From contig WOFQ01000001.1 of the NCBI GenBank assembly GCA_012184525.1, forward strand, positions 372,001-436,000: a stretch of 64,000 nucleotides of DNA, given 5' to 3'. The notes beneath the pieces were generated by a model. The model did not search any database and had not been told where the DNA came from. It saw nothing but the letters and a program-made list of their open reading frames with translations. This DNA is from Xenoacremonium recifei (taxonomy: Eukaryota; Ascomycota; Sordariomycetes; Hypocreales; Nectriaceae). A program made the position numbers and the translations under genes. Shown here one piece after another: positions 11,050 to 21,760 of the stretch; position 1 is the first letter of the stretch, and the number at the start of each line of letters is the position of its first letter.

Positions 11050-12127
11050 CTGTTTGCAATACACTGGGATTTGTTCAAAGATTTCGTCCATGGCTCCGTG
11101 AATGTGATTTGGTATAAATTGTTAGCCTTTGACCGTATCTGAAAAAATGTAGTCTCCCAAAATTTGTGTGTGGCATTGTATAAATCGTCTTTCGGGTAAC
11201 TTTCCCGTCTGGAGGATGGACATGTTTAGGCTGGAAGTGAAGAGCGAGGTAGCCCGGGTGTCTTGAGGCGGGAGTCTCTCAAATTGTTTGATGTAGAAAA
11301 TCAACGATCTCTAACGGTTAGCATTCCTTTGGGAATCGAGAATCGACGAACGGGGCGTAGATGCAATGACGAGTGCTTGATCTCTTTCTTCCCCCCTCCT
11401 TTCGGCCTTTTGTCAGCCTCATCTGTTCCCTTTCAAAGACTTATTGAGTTTGGTTGTTGGCTTGCTCTTTTTACGCAGAGAAACCCGGCTCTCTAGAGTG
11501 GTGACGCTAATCATGTAGGGGGAATAATGTAAAACTAAATTTTGCGTTCTTCTAGAGAATTTTCGATAATGTGGCTTGAGAGAACAAAAGATGAAGTGAT
11601 GGCATGGCCACACGAACAGTTTAGCGGTCTTGAACGCTATTCTTGCCCGCAGGCATGAGAACTTCCTTAACAGAGAACACCAAGACTGCTGAATAAAGGA
11701 GTGGAAGGATCAATTGAAGTCTATCTGTGGCGTTGCCGGGGTTTAGGCAAGAATCCTTTCATAAATCTGTTCAGACTCGGACTCGGCGTCTCCCTGCAGG
11801 TCTGAAGCCTTGGCCACGTCCATCATATGGAATAAAGAAAAAAAGAAAAAAAAAGAGAAAGAAACCCCTTGACTATCCTTCTTGGTGCACAATTTAGTGT
11901 CCCTCTTTGAACTTCTGAGCATTGAGGACTATGATCTGGCTTGCGGAGAGTTCCCTCAAGAGAAGAAATATAAAGTCAGCTCCTATCGACTCTCAAATCT
12001 GTTTCTTTAAATCATCAGCAGCTTCACTTTTATTCACACAACACAATAAAACGAACACAGAAAACAAACTAGAAGACCTATTGGCATCAACTGGTACCTC
12101 CACAGTTACGTTACGTCAAGACTCAAG
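11050..12127. promoter_or_regulatory. Repeated spacer between array genes 1 and 2, including the gene 2 promoter
   Basis: No gene is supported. From about 11675 to 11860 the sequence matches 13805-13985 upstream of gene 3: shared pieces are TGAATAAAGGAGTGGAA, GTCTATCT, CAGACTCGG and CATATGGAATAAAGAAAAAA. A TATA-like element, ATATAAAGTCAGCTC, lies about 155 nt before the gene 2 ATG (TATAAAG at 11969..11975). Its CAGCTC tail is the same as in the elements of genes 1 and 3. The spacer was therefore duplicated together with the gene. Confidence 0.65.
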
Positions 12128-13294
12128 ATGACACCTTCACTACCCACCAAGGAATGGAAACCTCTTAGACACCATTACAAACGTCAACCAATTTATTGTG
12201 GTGCCACCGGCGAAAACAAGGAATGGAAAGCTCATAGAAAGGCTATGGAGTCTGACAAGGACTGGTCATTTGATCATGATCTGGAGGGCTTCATCAAGAA
12301 ATTAGCAGATGATTGCTTTACGTATTGCAATGAAGGAAGTAACGAAGGCACACGGTGGGCCTCCGAATGCATCAAATGCAGCGCACCGCAGGCAAAGCTT
12401 GAGCAGGCTTTCGGTGTGCTCTGGCTGGCAGTTCATAAATTCTGGCAGGCCATGATTGCAGTACAGCCGAACCCCATCACCAGCAGTAAGGAATACCTCG
12501 AGGCCGCTATCGCACTGATTTGCGACATCAACTCTACGCGTATTCGGATCACCACAGCAGACCATCTCGAGTTCAAGAAATCAAAAGCAATTGACACAAT
12601 TGTTAAGGAACTCGGTGAATATTGCTCCAAACTCATGTGGCTTAGTCGGCTCCTCCGAACTTATGAGCTGCCTCCGGGTGTGAGGAAGCCAGACCGGCTG
12701 TGCAAATGCAGATATGACCTGCACCATCGCAACTTGTTGTGGAACAATGTCCAGACTGAAACCCCAATGCCCACTCATTATCTCAGCAATCGTCAGAATT
12801 CTGGAATCTCTCGACCGTTACTCGACAACTGGGAATTCAGCATAAGAGATGTTGCCTGTCTTCTCAGTCTCGATGATGTTATCCATACATTGGAAGACAG
12901 TTACGTGCTTCATGATCGTCCCCTAATGAAGGCCACACTGGGGGTACTTGGGGAGGACTTCCGCGAGCATTTCGGATCGGAACAATACGACCACCAATAT
13001 GTCCTGCTAGAGAAGTGGTGCACAATTCTCAGCCAGAGCGACTTTCGTGCCAAACTGCTGAAAGAGGTGGAGAAGATGATTAAAAAGGCCGAATGGTCTC
13101 ACTTGACGAACTCACGCAAGTACGGTATCTTGCGACGTCTCAAATGTCGGGATTGCTATACAAACGGGCTCCTATGGTTCCCGAAGAAAAGTAGGTCGCG
13201 ATTGAATCGTGATTTTAGAGACTTACTTTTCTTCCGAGGGCGCATGTATGGTCTGAGAGGTTTAGTCCCTGAGACAGCTCTTGGCGGTTACTAA
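12128..13294 (+). CDS. Tandem array gene 2 of 3: uncharacterised Cys-motif protein
   Basis: Single exon, 388 aa. It shares the ordered blocks of its neighbours: CIKC then QAKLEQAFGVLWLAVHKFWQ, ALICDINSTRIRI, LCKCRYDLHH, IRDVACLLSLDDVI, REHFGSEQYD, LEKWCTILSQSDFRAKL and EKMIKKAEW. A third cysteine pair, KCRDCYTNG, sits near the C-terminus. A stretch between about 212 and 235 (after LLWNNVQTETP) is specific to this copy. There is no signal peptide or membrane segment. It lies in the same orientation as both neighbours with about 1.1 kb between genes, and duplicated promoter sequence precedes it. The family and function are not recognised. Sequence divergence between copies is substantial, so the duplications are not recent. 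Confidence 0.8.
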   Translation: MTPSLPTKEWKPLRHHYKRQPIYCGATGENKEWKAHRKAMESDKDWSFDHDLEGFIKKLADDCFTYCNEGSNEGTRWASECIKCSAPQAKLEQAFGVLWLAVHKFWQAMIAVQPNPITSSKEYLEAAIALICDINSTRIRITTADHLEFKKSKAIDTIVKELGEYCSKLMWLSRLLRTYELPPGVRKPDRLCKCRYDLHHRNLLWNNVQTETPMPTHYLSNRQNSGISRPLLDNWEFSIRDVACLLSLDDVIHTLEDSYVLHDRPLMKATLGVLGEDFREHFGSEQYDHQYVLLEKWCTILSQSDFRAKLLKEVEKMIKKAEWSHLTNSRKYGILRRLKCRDCYTNGLLWFPKKSRSRLNRDFRDLLFFRGRMYGLRGLVPETALGGY

Positions 13295-14353
13295 GTCAGA
13301 TAACTGCCTTATTGGACACTGGTATCTGGTTTGGTGGTTTGGCGGCTTATTTTGTGTTTTTATTTGCCTGATTTATGCTTTGTTCTTTACTTTGTCTTTA
13401 TTTTTTGGGCTAGGATAGATAGTTATAGACTGCTTGTTTTGCATTAAGAGCTTGTCTCGTGATTTTGGGTGATTTAAGATTATTAGAGGACTGCAGGGAA
13501 GACGAGAAAAGGATTCGAATGAGCCATTAAGTCATACAGTGAAATATAAGAAGAGGCCCGTTTCTTCGAATAGTCAGGTAATGTATGCCTGCTCCGAAAA
13601 TAGATGCCGAAGGAAGCTGCGACGATTGTTGGTCCTCATTCTCTCCCACTTCAGTTTTATGTCCGTCTCAGCTTTTTACCTCCAAAAGTTTTATTAGTCT
13701 GGCTATTCGTTTCCTTCTTTACATGAAAGGACAAATACGGAGCGGTGTTATGGCCATGTGATCAATTGGTGGTCCTGGACGATGTCTTTATCCTCAACCA
13801 GGCAAACTTCTGAGGGAAAACTCCAAGAATGTGTTGAATAAAGGAGTGGAATGATTCCGATGTCTATCTATAGCGCTGCTGGTTTATTCAGAGGTCTTTT
13901 TCATCTTCTGTACAGACTCGGTGTCGCCGGATAATCACGCTTGGACACTTCCACCATATGGAATAAAGAAAAAAGGTAACTCTTTTTTAGCTATACTCCA
14001 ATGAACAAGGATTGTGGACTTGAGTGAAAGGCTTTCTTCAAGCCCCTTACTTCCTTGGCAACCTACAGTAGTGTTCTCCCTTGAAAGTCATGACATCACG
14101 GCGTCTTGCATGATCTGGCTTGTGCCGAGCTCATAAGAAGCCAAAGCTTATGACCTGTTTAAAAGAGTTTAAATACAGCTCTCGAATACATTTCCTCAAA
14201 CTCTTCAACAGCTTCATCTGCGCACAACAAGAGCATCATTTGAAACGAAAAATCACACACATACACTGAGTACACTCAAGCAAACGCATACGTACACGTA
14301 TCAAAACACGTATTATTATTGCTATTTTTGATAAAGAAAAAAAAAAGACTGAA
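13295..14353. promoter_or_regulatory. Repeated spacer between array genes 2 and 3, including the gene 3 promoter
   Basis: No gene is supported. The T-rich 3' flank (about 13350-13450, TTTTGTGTTTTTATTTG) resembles the flank after gene 3 (about 15590-15650). Bases 13500-13630 match 15700-15845 (GAATAGTCAGGTAATGTATGCCT and AAATAGATGCCGAAGGAAGC against GAACAGTCAGGTGACATGTACCT and AAATGCTGAAGGAAGC). Bases 13800-13985 match the upstream region of gene 2. A TATA-like TTTAAATACAGCTC (14168-14181) lies about 175 nt before the ATG, and an A-rich run precedes the start codon. Confidence 0.65.
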
Positions 14354-15520
14354 ATGACCTCAGTTAACGATGGCATCTTCTTAAACTGTCCCGGCGACAA
14401 AGAAGCGGCATGGGAAGAGGAATGGAGAAATCTCAGATACTCTCTCTACCACCGTTATGGGATTGGTTTCTCTGCGCACACCATGCAATTCGTCCAGAGG
14501 CTGGCTGGGTTGAACATTCGCAAGGGGAGGAATGGCGACCCAAAGTGCCCCCATCGCGATGAATACGGGATCTCGAAGTGCGACCATTGTACCCGGCAGC
14601 AGGCAAAGTATCAGTGCGCTTTTGGTGTTCTTTGGCTGTTAGTCCACAATTTCTGGGAGAGAATGATAGCAGGGCAGCCCAACGATATGACCAGCAGTGA
14701 ACAAGAATTTAAGGAGGCTGTGGCCTTGGTCTGTGATATCAATGCTATGCGAGTTCAGATCGCGATAGGAGACGATGGATCTCATGAATTCATTGGAGGT
14801 GGCCGACCAGCTGAGGAACTACGGAGATACTGTAATGATCTCTGGAAGCTTAGTTACATCCTCTTCAACCCTACGGTTTTTGAAGCGGAGGAACCAGTTT
14901 CCCTATGCAAAGCAGTTTTCCTTCACTTCAAGTGGTACTGGAAATCAGTTTCTCTATGCAAATGCACCTACGATCTGCAGCGCTTCAACGACAAGAGCAA
15001 CCTCCATATTCGTGTCTGCCGTCATTATAATCCCGGAGTTCATGACGAAGGCTGCGAAGATAACGATTGGTTGTTCAACACACGGGACGTCGCTTGTCTT
15101 CTCGGCATGGACGACCTCATCCAATCAGTAAGGGACAGCGGCTGGTCTCATCTTCCTTCCGGGCCGATCTCTGCAATGACGGAAGACCTTCGAAAGTATT
15201 TCAGCGATGGGGTATATGAGACAGATGAGGCTATGCTACGGCAGTGGTGCGAAGTTCTCCGCAAGCCCGAGGTTCGTGACAAGATACGAAAGGAACTGGA
15301 AAAGATGATTGCCGAGGCCGTGGCTCTCCATAAGAAGAAAAAGCGCAACGCCATCTTCAGAAATGGCAAATGTAAGGAGTGCTATACGTGGCGAGGGGAC
15401 GAAACGGATAAGGGACAGGAGATTGCAGAAAACAGGCGTCGTTTCTATGATGAACGTCTGGACGCTCTGGAAGCTTTAGCTTTGCCCTCCAAGAAAGCGT
15501 TCCTTGAGTTGTATTACTGA
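14354..15520 (+). CDS. Tandem array gene 3 of 3: uncharacterised Cys-motif protein with internal duplication
   Basis: Single exon, 388 aa. It has the shared blocks of the array: C65, the C76/C79 pair (KCDHC), CAFGVLWLLVHNFWERMIA, ALVCDINAMRVQI, SLCKCTYDLQRFNDK, TRDVACLLGMDDLI, LRKYFSDG, LRQWCEVLRKPEVRDKI, KMIAEAVAL and the C-terminal KCKECYTW pair. A 51-nt direct duplication (about 14891..14941) makes the peptide VSLCK appear twice, adding 17 residues in frame just before the CxC block. The three spaced Cys pairs are the best hint of metal binding, but this is inference. No family is recognised and no targeting signal is seen. Confidence 0.8.
   Translation: MTSVNDGIFLNCPGDKEAAWEEEWRNLRYSLYHRYGIGFSAHTMQFVQRLAGLNIRKGRNGDPKCPHRDEYGISKCDHCTRQQAKYQCAFGVLWLLVHNFWERMIAGQPNDMTSSEQEFKEAVALVCDINAMRVQIAIGDDGSHEFIGGGRPAEELRRYCNDLWKLSYILFNPTVFEAEEPVSLCKAVFLHFKWYWKSVSLCKCTYDLQRFNDKSNLHIRVCRHYNPGVHDEGCEDNDWLFNTRDVACLLGMDDLIQSVRDSGWSHLPSGPISAMTEDLRKYFSDGVYETDEAMLRQWCEVLRKPEVRDKIRKELEKMIAEAVALHKKKKRNAIFRNGKCKECYTWRGDETDKGQEIAENRRRFYDERLDALEALALPSKKAFLELYY
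14890..14962 (+). repeat. Short direct repeat inside array gene 3
   Basis: The sequence GTTTCCCTATGCAAA at about 14897 recurs as GTTTCTCTATGCAAA about 51 nt downstream, each preceded by GGAAMYCA-type sequence. The spacing is a multiple of three, so the frame is kept. Genes 1 and 2 have only one copy of this block. Confidence 0.75.
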
Positions 15521-15888
15521 TTTGTTCAGATACGAGCGTTTCTAGAGTGGCTTTTGGTCATGACCCCCTTGCCTCGTCTCTGTCCCTGGTTCTTTATTTT
15601 GTGTCCTTTTTGTATTTTGTGTCCTTTTTGCTTGGATAGGTAGATATAAATTTGTATGTTTCTTACTTTTGGGTGACCGAACATTATTAAAGAATTACAG
15701 GAACAACGTGAACAGGATGAATATCAGCCCCTAAATTAAAGGCTCAGAGAGGAACATAATACTTTACTCTAACTGCTCCGAACAGTCAGGTGACATGTAC
15801 CTCTTCTAAACTTCCAAGTTGAGGCAAATGCTGAAGGAAGCAGCGACCAGCGCTGACTCTTTCTATTCCAGCCAGCCTTACGTCAGCT
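15521..15888. repeat. Terminal flank of the tandem array, abutting the A-T-C gene
   Basis: This spacer repeats the 3' flank of array gene 2: the T-rich tract, then GAACAGTCAGGTGACATGTACC and GCTGAAGGAAGCAGCGAC (about 15780-15850), which match 13570-13625. The homology stops close to 15889, the stop codon of the convergent A-T-C enzyme gene. No fourth array gene follows. Confidence 0.6.
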
Positions 15889-18800
15889 TCAATTACGAAT
15901 CCCAAAGACTTCGCCAACTTTCCTCTCCCAATTACCGCTGTCGCCCAACTTCCGCATCACCTCAGCCAAACAATCGCAGCATGCGTCGACCTCGAAATCG
16001 TTCATTTGCGCTGTGTCCCAAGACGCGATGAAATAAATGTTCTCCTTGTCGAGCGAGAATGCGTTCCAGAAGATGCCACTAAAAAGCATGTAAGTGAGCA
16101 GGAGAATCCTCATTCTGTATTGACCCGGACTTACTTGTCTGCCCAGCCGTATCGCGCTTTTGGTTCCAGCACTGTGAAATCAAGTCTCTGCGATCGAACT
16201 GCGCTCAAGCCTAGACTCACGTCCCACACGAACCCCTGCCTGTGAGACGCATCTTCAGCAATTGGCCCTTCGTCTCCGAGACACTCAATGACTTGTCCCC
16301 ACGGAACATGCACATGTTCCCCAATCAGTCCTTGTTCAACAATCATTCGCTGGAAGAAATCAGTCACCGTCTCGTCCCGTCGCACCTCGATCATGTTGAG
16401 GATCCACTCCGCCGTTGCTCCGTCGATACTCATCGCCGGTGGGAGCAGATTCTCCATCCATGCCGGCACAAATGGCCACGATCTTCCGCTCTCCCAGGCT
16501 GTAAAGAGGGCATGCGCTGAACCTGTTTGAAGAACATTGAAGATTGCGAGCGCGCTCTTGGCGAGCAGCGACGGATGGACCTTGTGTTGCTCTTTCAGTG
16601 TACTGAGATCCGGCAACCAGACAGCACGACAACATCGCGGATACTGGAACTCCTGCTTCTTGTTCTCCCAAGTCCCACTCCATATTGAATGACGAGCGCG
16701 GTCTCGATCTGCTGCATGTAACGAGGCCTCATCATTGGAGACCATCCAGCCTGGCGCTTTCGACACTGGCCACAAGGCCTGCTGGAAACGCGATATGCCT
16801 CGGAGTCTTTTCACGTGGAAATTGACGCTGTCTTGAGCGGGTCTGCTGCAATCATATTGACTGAAGAGGTCAGAGAAGAGTCTGAAAGGCGTAACGGCGG
16901 CAAGCGTCTTGTTGGGATCTATCAGCAGCTGATCCAACTCGCGGTGCCATTGCGACAACGACATTCCATCAATGGCCGAATGATTGAAGGTCATCGATAA
17001 ATAGTGGTCGCTGCTATCGTGGATCTTGACGAGATGCGCTTGAAACATGAACTGAACCGAATGTCGATCGGGAGAATCGTCCATTCCCAGCTTCATCGCT
17101 TCTTCTTCAGATTGAACCTGGAAATCTCGCACCAGAAGCCCGAAGACAGTCCGAGTGGGGGAGAGCACGGCGTGATACAACTCTTGGTTGGAAGCCCGAA
17201 AAACCATTGTCCTCATCATCGCCCGGCAAGAGAGTGCACTCATCAGAGCTTCTCTGATCTGGTCCGTGGTAACGTTACGGATGCCGAAGACCAACCGGTT
17301 CTCATACGACTGCGGCCGAACGCCGATGGCAGTGCGATACAATGAATCTCTGATTGGCAAGATGTCTTCTATATCATGTTCTTGAAGATCGACCCGGAAG
17401 ACTGCCTGGCGTGCCGATTCCCAAACACCCACATTGAATGGTGAGGAGCGCTCGGCGCGGGGCTTGACTTCGTGAACCTTAGAGGACCAAGGTGTTAATT
17501 TGGGCGGAGGATTCGCGTGTTCTCGAATCTTCGCTCCATTTGATCCATTCATCAAGCGCAACTCTGACGCTGCGTCGAACGCACTCTGCTGTTGATCTCG
17601 AGTGGCAAGCAACTGGGCTTGTTTCGTGACTGTGTCATGTTCGAGGAAATCCTGCAGATACAGTCGCCTGCTATGTAGCCTGAGGACTTTCTCGCAGTAT
17701 CGGAGCAAGGTGATACTGTCGGCCAGATACATGATATTCTCATGCACCAATGGCCGTGTTCCCGTCAACTCCTGCCAAATATCGAGAAGATTTTCACTGA
17801 GGCCGAGACTATCAACTGGCTCTGGTGGAGTCTTGTTACCGTTCACTTTGATGTTGAGACTGGGCTGGTACATAGCTGCGACGGCTTGCCTCAGGACCTC
17901 CTTTTTCGCCTTTCCAATTGCAGTTGTAGGAAAGGCCCGAAGTCCCAGCTCGCTCAGGGTGTAGATTGCAGCGAGATGGTATTTATGGCCCATGGTTCTG
18001 GCTTTCTCGGCAACCTCAGCTTTCGTCACTCCCTCGGAAAGCTTGACAATGGCCACGGGAACCTGGCCTGCGATGCTGTCCTCTACCCCGACAACCTGAG
18101 CCTAACTATCGTCAGTATATGGACTTGCGAAGACTACCAACCAACTTTATGTTACTCACCTGGACCCCAAGAAGCCCCATCAACTTCGACTCGATTCTAG
18201 TCGGGTATATGTTCTCGCCTCCACGAATGATCAAATCTTTGTACCGACCCAATATATATACGACACCGCTGCCGTCAATCTTAGCTTGGTCTCCCGTTTT
18301 CAGCCATATTTCAGACCCCTCCCTATACACCATATCTTCGTTGTCTTCGTTAAGATAGCCCGCGATGACGGACGGGCCACTAATATGCAACTCCCCTAGC
18401 TGAGAACGATGCAGGATGTCACAGCTCCCAGGGCGACAAACACGGACTGCTGCCCCAGGGAGAACTTTTCCAACTCCCGGGTGATAGCCTCCGATCAACA
18501 ATGGATCGTCTCGTTTCCAAGTGATCAGCGGCGCGCCCTCACTCAGTCCGTACACTTGAATGGCGTGCTCGGTCCCTAATCCTTCACGACACAGTCGTAT
18601 GTCCTCAGGTCCAATGTCCGTTCCACCAATGGTCACAAGATGCAAATTCATTTCTTTTCTAGTTGGAAAGGAAGAGTGTGCCAGAAGAGCTTTCACCAAG
18701 GTTGGAGTCGCCGACATGACGGTGCACTTTTCCTCGACCAGTGCTGCCAGGGTAGCTCCAACGTCGAAAGACTTTGATGGGAAAACCACAGCACCGCCGT

Positions 18801-19668
18801 ACCGCCATGCTCGCAGTGCATTATTGATTGCAAAAATATGAAACACAGGCGTGTGGACCAACCATCTATGGGACGTCGATGGATTTGTTTCCGGATCGAA
18901 GTCGCAGCTCTGGGAAACCAGATTGCGGTTTGTGTGTGGACAGCCTTTTGGGCTACCTGTCGTTCCACTGGTGAAAACAATGAGAGCAGCTTCTCTAGAT
19001 TCCATGCGGTTGTGCCCGATGCTGTGCTCGTCCTGGGTTACACCTGGGGCAGGCCATGGTTCCGAGTCTGCGGGCGATGAGGAAACCTCGCACAAGCTTA
19101 ACCAACCCGGAGCCTCTTGTGTTGAACATGAGCAGCAAATGCGGAGTTGCACGCCTTGTTCTTCCATCTGGTTCCCTGAAAGGCCTAGGCCGTCAATCTC
19201 AGCTCTTGTCTGCACCACGACAGCATGTGGTCGTAACATGGCGATGATGCTTCTAGCCTCATCTGCAGAGTTTGGGTCGATTGGAACGAAGGTCATTCGC
19301 AACCTGGCCGAAACCCAGAAGAGAAGTGCCCATTCAGCTGAATTCCAGAGTAGCGCGACCATATGAGTACCTGGGCGGCAACCCCTGTTTCGCAAGCGCT
19401 CAGCCAACAACTCCGCCTTCTCTCGAAGCTCCCTGTACGTCCAGCTCAGGCGCGTCCCCAGCGCAGTTGTACGTTGCTTGGGGGCTTCAATCGACGACTG
19501 TGTCTGGGGCTGCCAGAGGCACACGAAAGCATCTCTATCGGGGTGTGACAGGGACGTCTTGAGAAGGACATCCCAGAGCCGAAGGTGAAGATCTGGAGGT
19601 TCGTCTCCACGTGCTTCTGCCAAACCTGGATCCCCTTTACTTTTGCAGAGGTACGCCATGTCGGGCAT
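15889..19668 (-). CDS. Single-module NRPS-like enzyme: adenylation-carrier-condensation (A-T-C)
   Basis: Minus-strand exons are 19668..18160, 18101..16135 and 16078..15889. They total 3666 nt and give 1221 aa. The adenylation domain (about 1-580) shows FTSGTTGSPKG, YGLSEGAPL, WLKTGD, GRYKDLIIRGGENIYP and FPTTAIGKAKK, whose catalytic Lys is near 567. It resembles acyl-CoA synthetases more than classical NRPS A domains. A carrier-like segment (about 600-670) contains YLADSITLL with Ser near 632, where LGGDS is usual. The C-terminal condensation/acyltransferase domain (about 745-1221) has NHSAIDG (second His near 877) in place of HHxxxDG, and a late GWAD block split by the last intron. Such enzymes activate a carboxylic acid, load it onto the carrier and pass it to an acceptor. 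It lies next to a P450 and a regulator. The substrate cannot be read from sequence. Confidence 0.9.
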
Positions 19669-21760
19669 CGCAACTTTTAGGGCGCGGTTAGGAACCTTCG
19701 GTGATAAAAAGACTTAAGGAGGATGGGACATTATCGTGACCTTTCTTCACGGTAAGTTCCTCCTTTAAATACTGACTACTCTTCCACGGCCGTCTCATGG
19801 AGAACTGCAATATGCTGTCATCTTGTCACGTCCATGTCAGATGCATGCAACACCGATCGTCATTTATGACAGTCCGACAGTCTGGGTCGCTGGAGTTCAA
19901 AGGGGTCAAACGCGTCTGGGTACCGCATACTGCGTGGTACGCTATGAAAAGTGATACGGAAGCTCTATCCTGCCCATTGGCGAATCATACCTTCAGCCAC
20001 TCGCGCGAACGGCCAACGATTTTGCATATATTTTCATCCGTACAACCAACCGCACCATAATGTAACGCAACCAGGAATCATGCACGTGTCCGCGACAGAC
20101 CAATTGATCCGACGTCGTCATTGCAGGATCTGGAGGTTGTGGATAAGGAGGGATGCTGTCTCAGTCACCATGCCCGATAAAAATCGGCGCCTGAGACTGA
20201 TCGATGCTACAAAGTCGCACATGTTTGAGATTTGGCCCTGGGTCTGGGCTGTAGAATGGACTACGAAGCTAAGGGCTTCTGCATCTATGGCGCCGCGCCA
20301 GTCTCCAGACGAAGAGAAGCCACAGCAGTCTCGTTTTAGTATGCTTATACGAATTCCCCAAAGCTACGTGCGGCTGAACCGGACTGTTATCTCATACGAG
20401 GCCCGCCTTGCAGCTGCCAAGTACTTGACAAACCTAGGATAGAGCAGACCCTGAAGTTGGCTCGAGGCGGAATACAGTGTCGGACAACCAGCCACTTCTC
20501 AAGGTTGTCAGACTCAAGCCCGGGCAGCTCACGAAGGGGCGTCAGCCATCAGCCCTGCGAGATCTCGACCAAGACAACGCCCCGTATGCCCCAACCGTTG
20601 GCCCAAGCCACTTCCCACGGATCTCTCAGGATTTGCCACGTCATGTTGAGATCGACAGCCCAAATCATGCAAAACTTGGCGTTCATGCCTCCCTTCATCG
20701 CCCACTTTCAACCTGAGGCTAGGAACCCCTGAAGTGTTCGGAGTACATGATACTCAAAGCTCAAGTCATCTCAATAGGAGTAAGTTATGTTGCATGTGGC
20801 GTCTGCAAGACAACCCTCGTGATGGGCTGATAGGACGCTCCTTTTTGTGCCGCGAGCGCTCGTCCCATGTTGAGAGCTCCGATTCGCAGCTCGATGGAGC
20901 ACAAGTCTACAAGTCTTCTGATGTCTATCAATAACTAATTTGACTGGCTTCGGGCCGTACCGCAACAGGATCTGGCTGATGTGTTATCACAACCCCACAG
21001 ATGTCAGTCTCAGGCTGCCCCTGGATATTGGTCAGTCGTCATTTACGAGGACGTGTACGACGGAGCTGTTATGTGGCGTTGGCTTGGTGAAGCTGAGAAT
21101 ATTCCAGGCCGGTTCTACTCAGCAACCAAGGAATCTGCAGCACAGCCGACGAGAAATGGGATGCTGCAATTCTGATTCGTTGACATGGAGTCCTTAGACA
21201 TCACGCGCCGTGACTTTGCGACACCGAGCTGCCAAAGCAATGACATTCGGAACAGGGAGCATCCGTGATGTCTTTAGGAGGCAATAGGATCATCGATGAG
21301 CACTTGTCTCCGGTGTTTTGTTGCACCACAGACGGACTTCCTTTCGACAGCCGTCAGGCTGGATGAAGAACACCGACCCAGGGCAAAACATATCCAACGA
21401 TCCTTCTCCGTTTGCGCAAGGCGCACAATTTTAGATACGGATGTCCCTTGTACCATAGATGGCTTCCGGTCAGTACTGAGGCCGTATCTACGGAATCGAG
21501 GCGTGCCAATGCTACGGAGCCAAAGGAGACACCCTAAACCGGGTGGTGCTTGTGGAGAAGAGAATAAGGGGCTCAGGAAGATGGTGTAATTGATGGAGGA
21601 CGAGGCGCATGTTGGTGATCCAGATCTGGGACAATGATTCAGGAGCATCGGAGCTTTGACGCCTGCCATGCTATATCCATCTTGTTCCAAGATCTACTGA
21701 TGATGAGATGGCACTGTCAAGTCTTTTTGCTACAGTCAATCGAGCAACAGCTGTTTCAGT
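19669..21760. other. Spacer between A-T-C enzyme and P450, possibly with decayed coding sequence
   Basis: No intact gene is supported in 2.1 kb. Several short plus-strand frames have protein-like composition but are broken in different frames. Examples are 19951..20442 (ending SYEARLAAAKYLTNLG), 20477..20716, and 20981..21175, which contains WSVVIYEDVYDGAVMWRWLG. They could be relics of a former cluster gene. I could not name a family or join them by plausible introns. The part just upstream of 19668 is presumably the A-T-C promoter. Confidence 0.35.
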
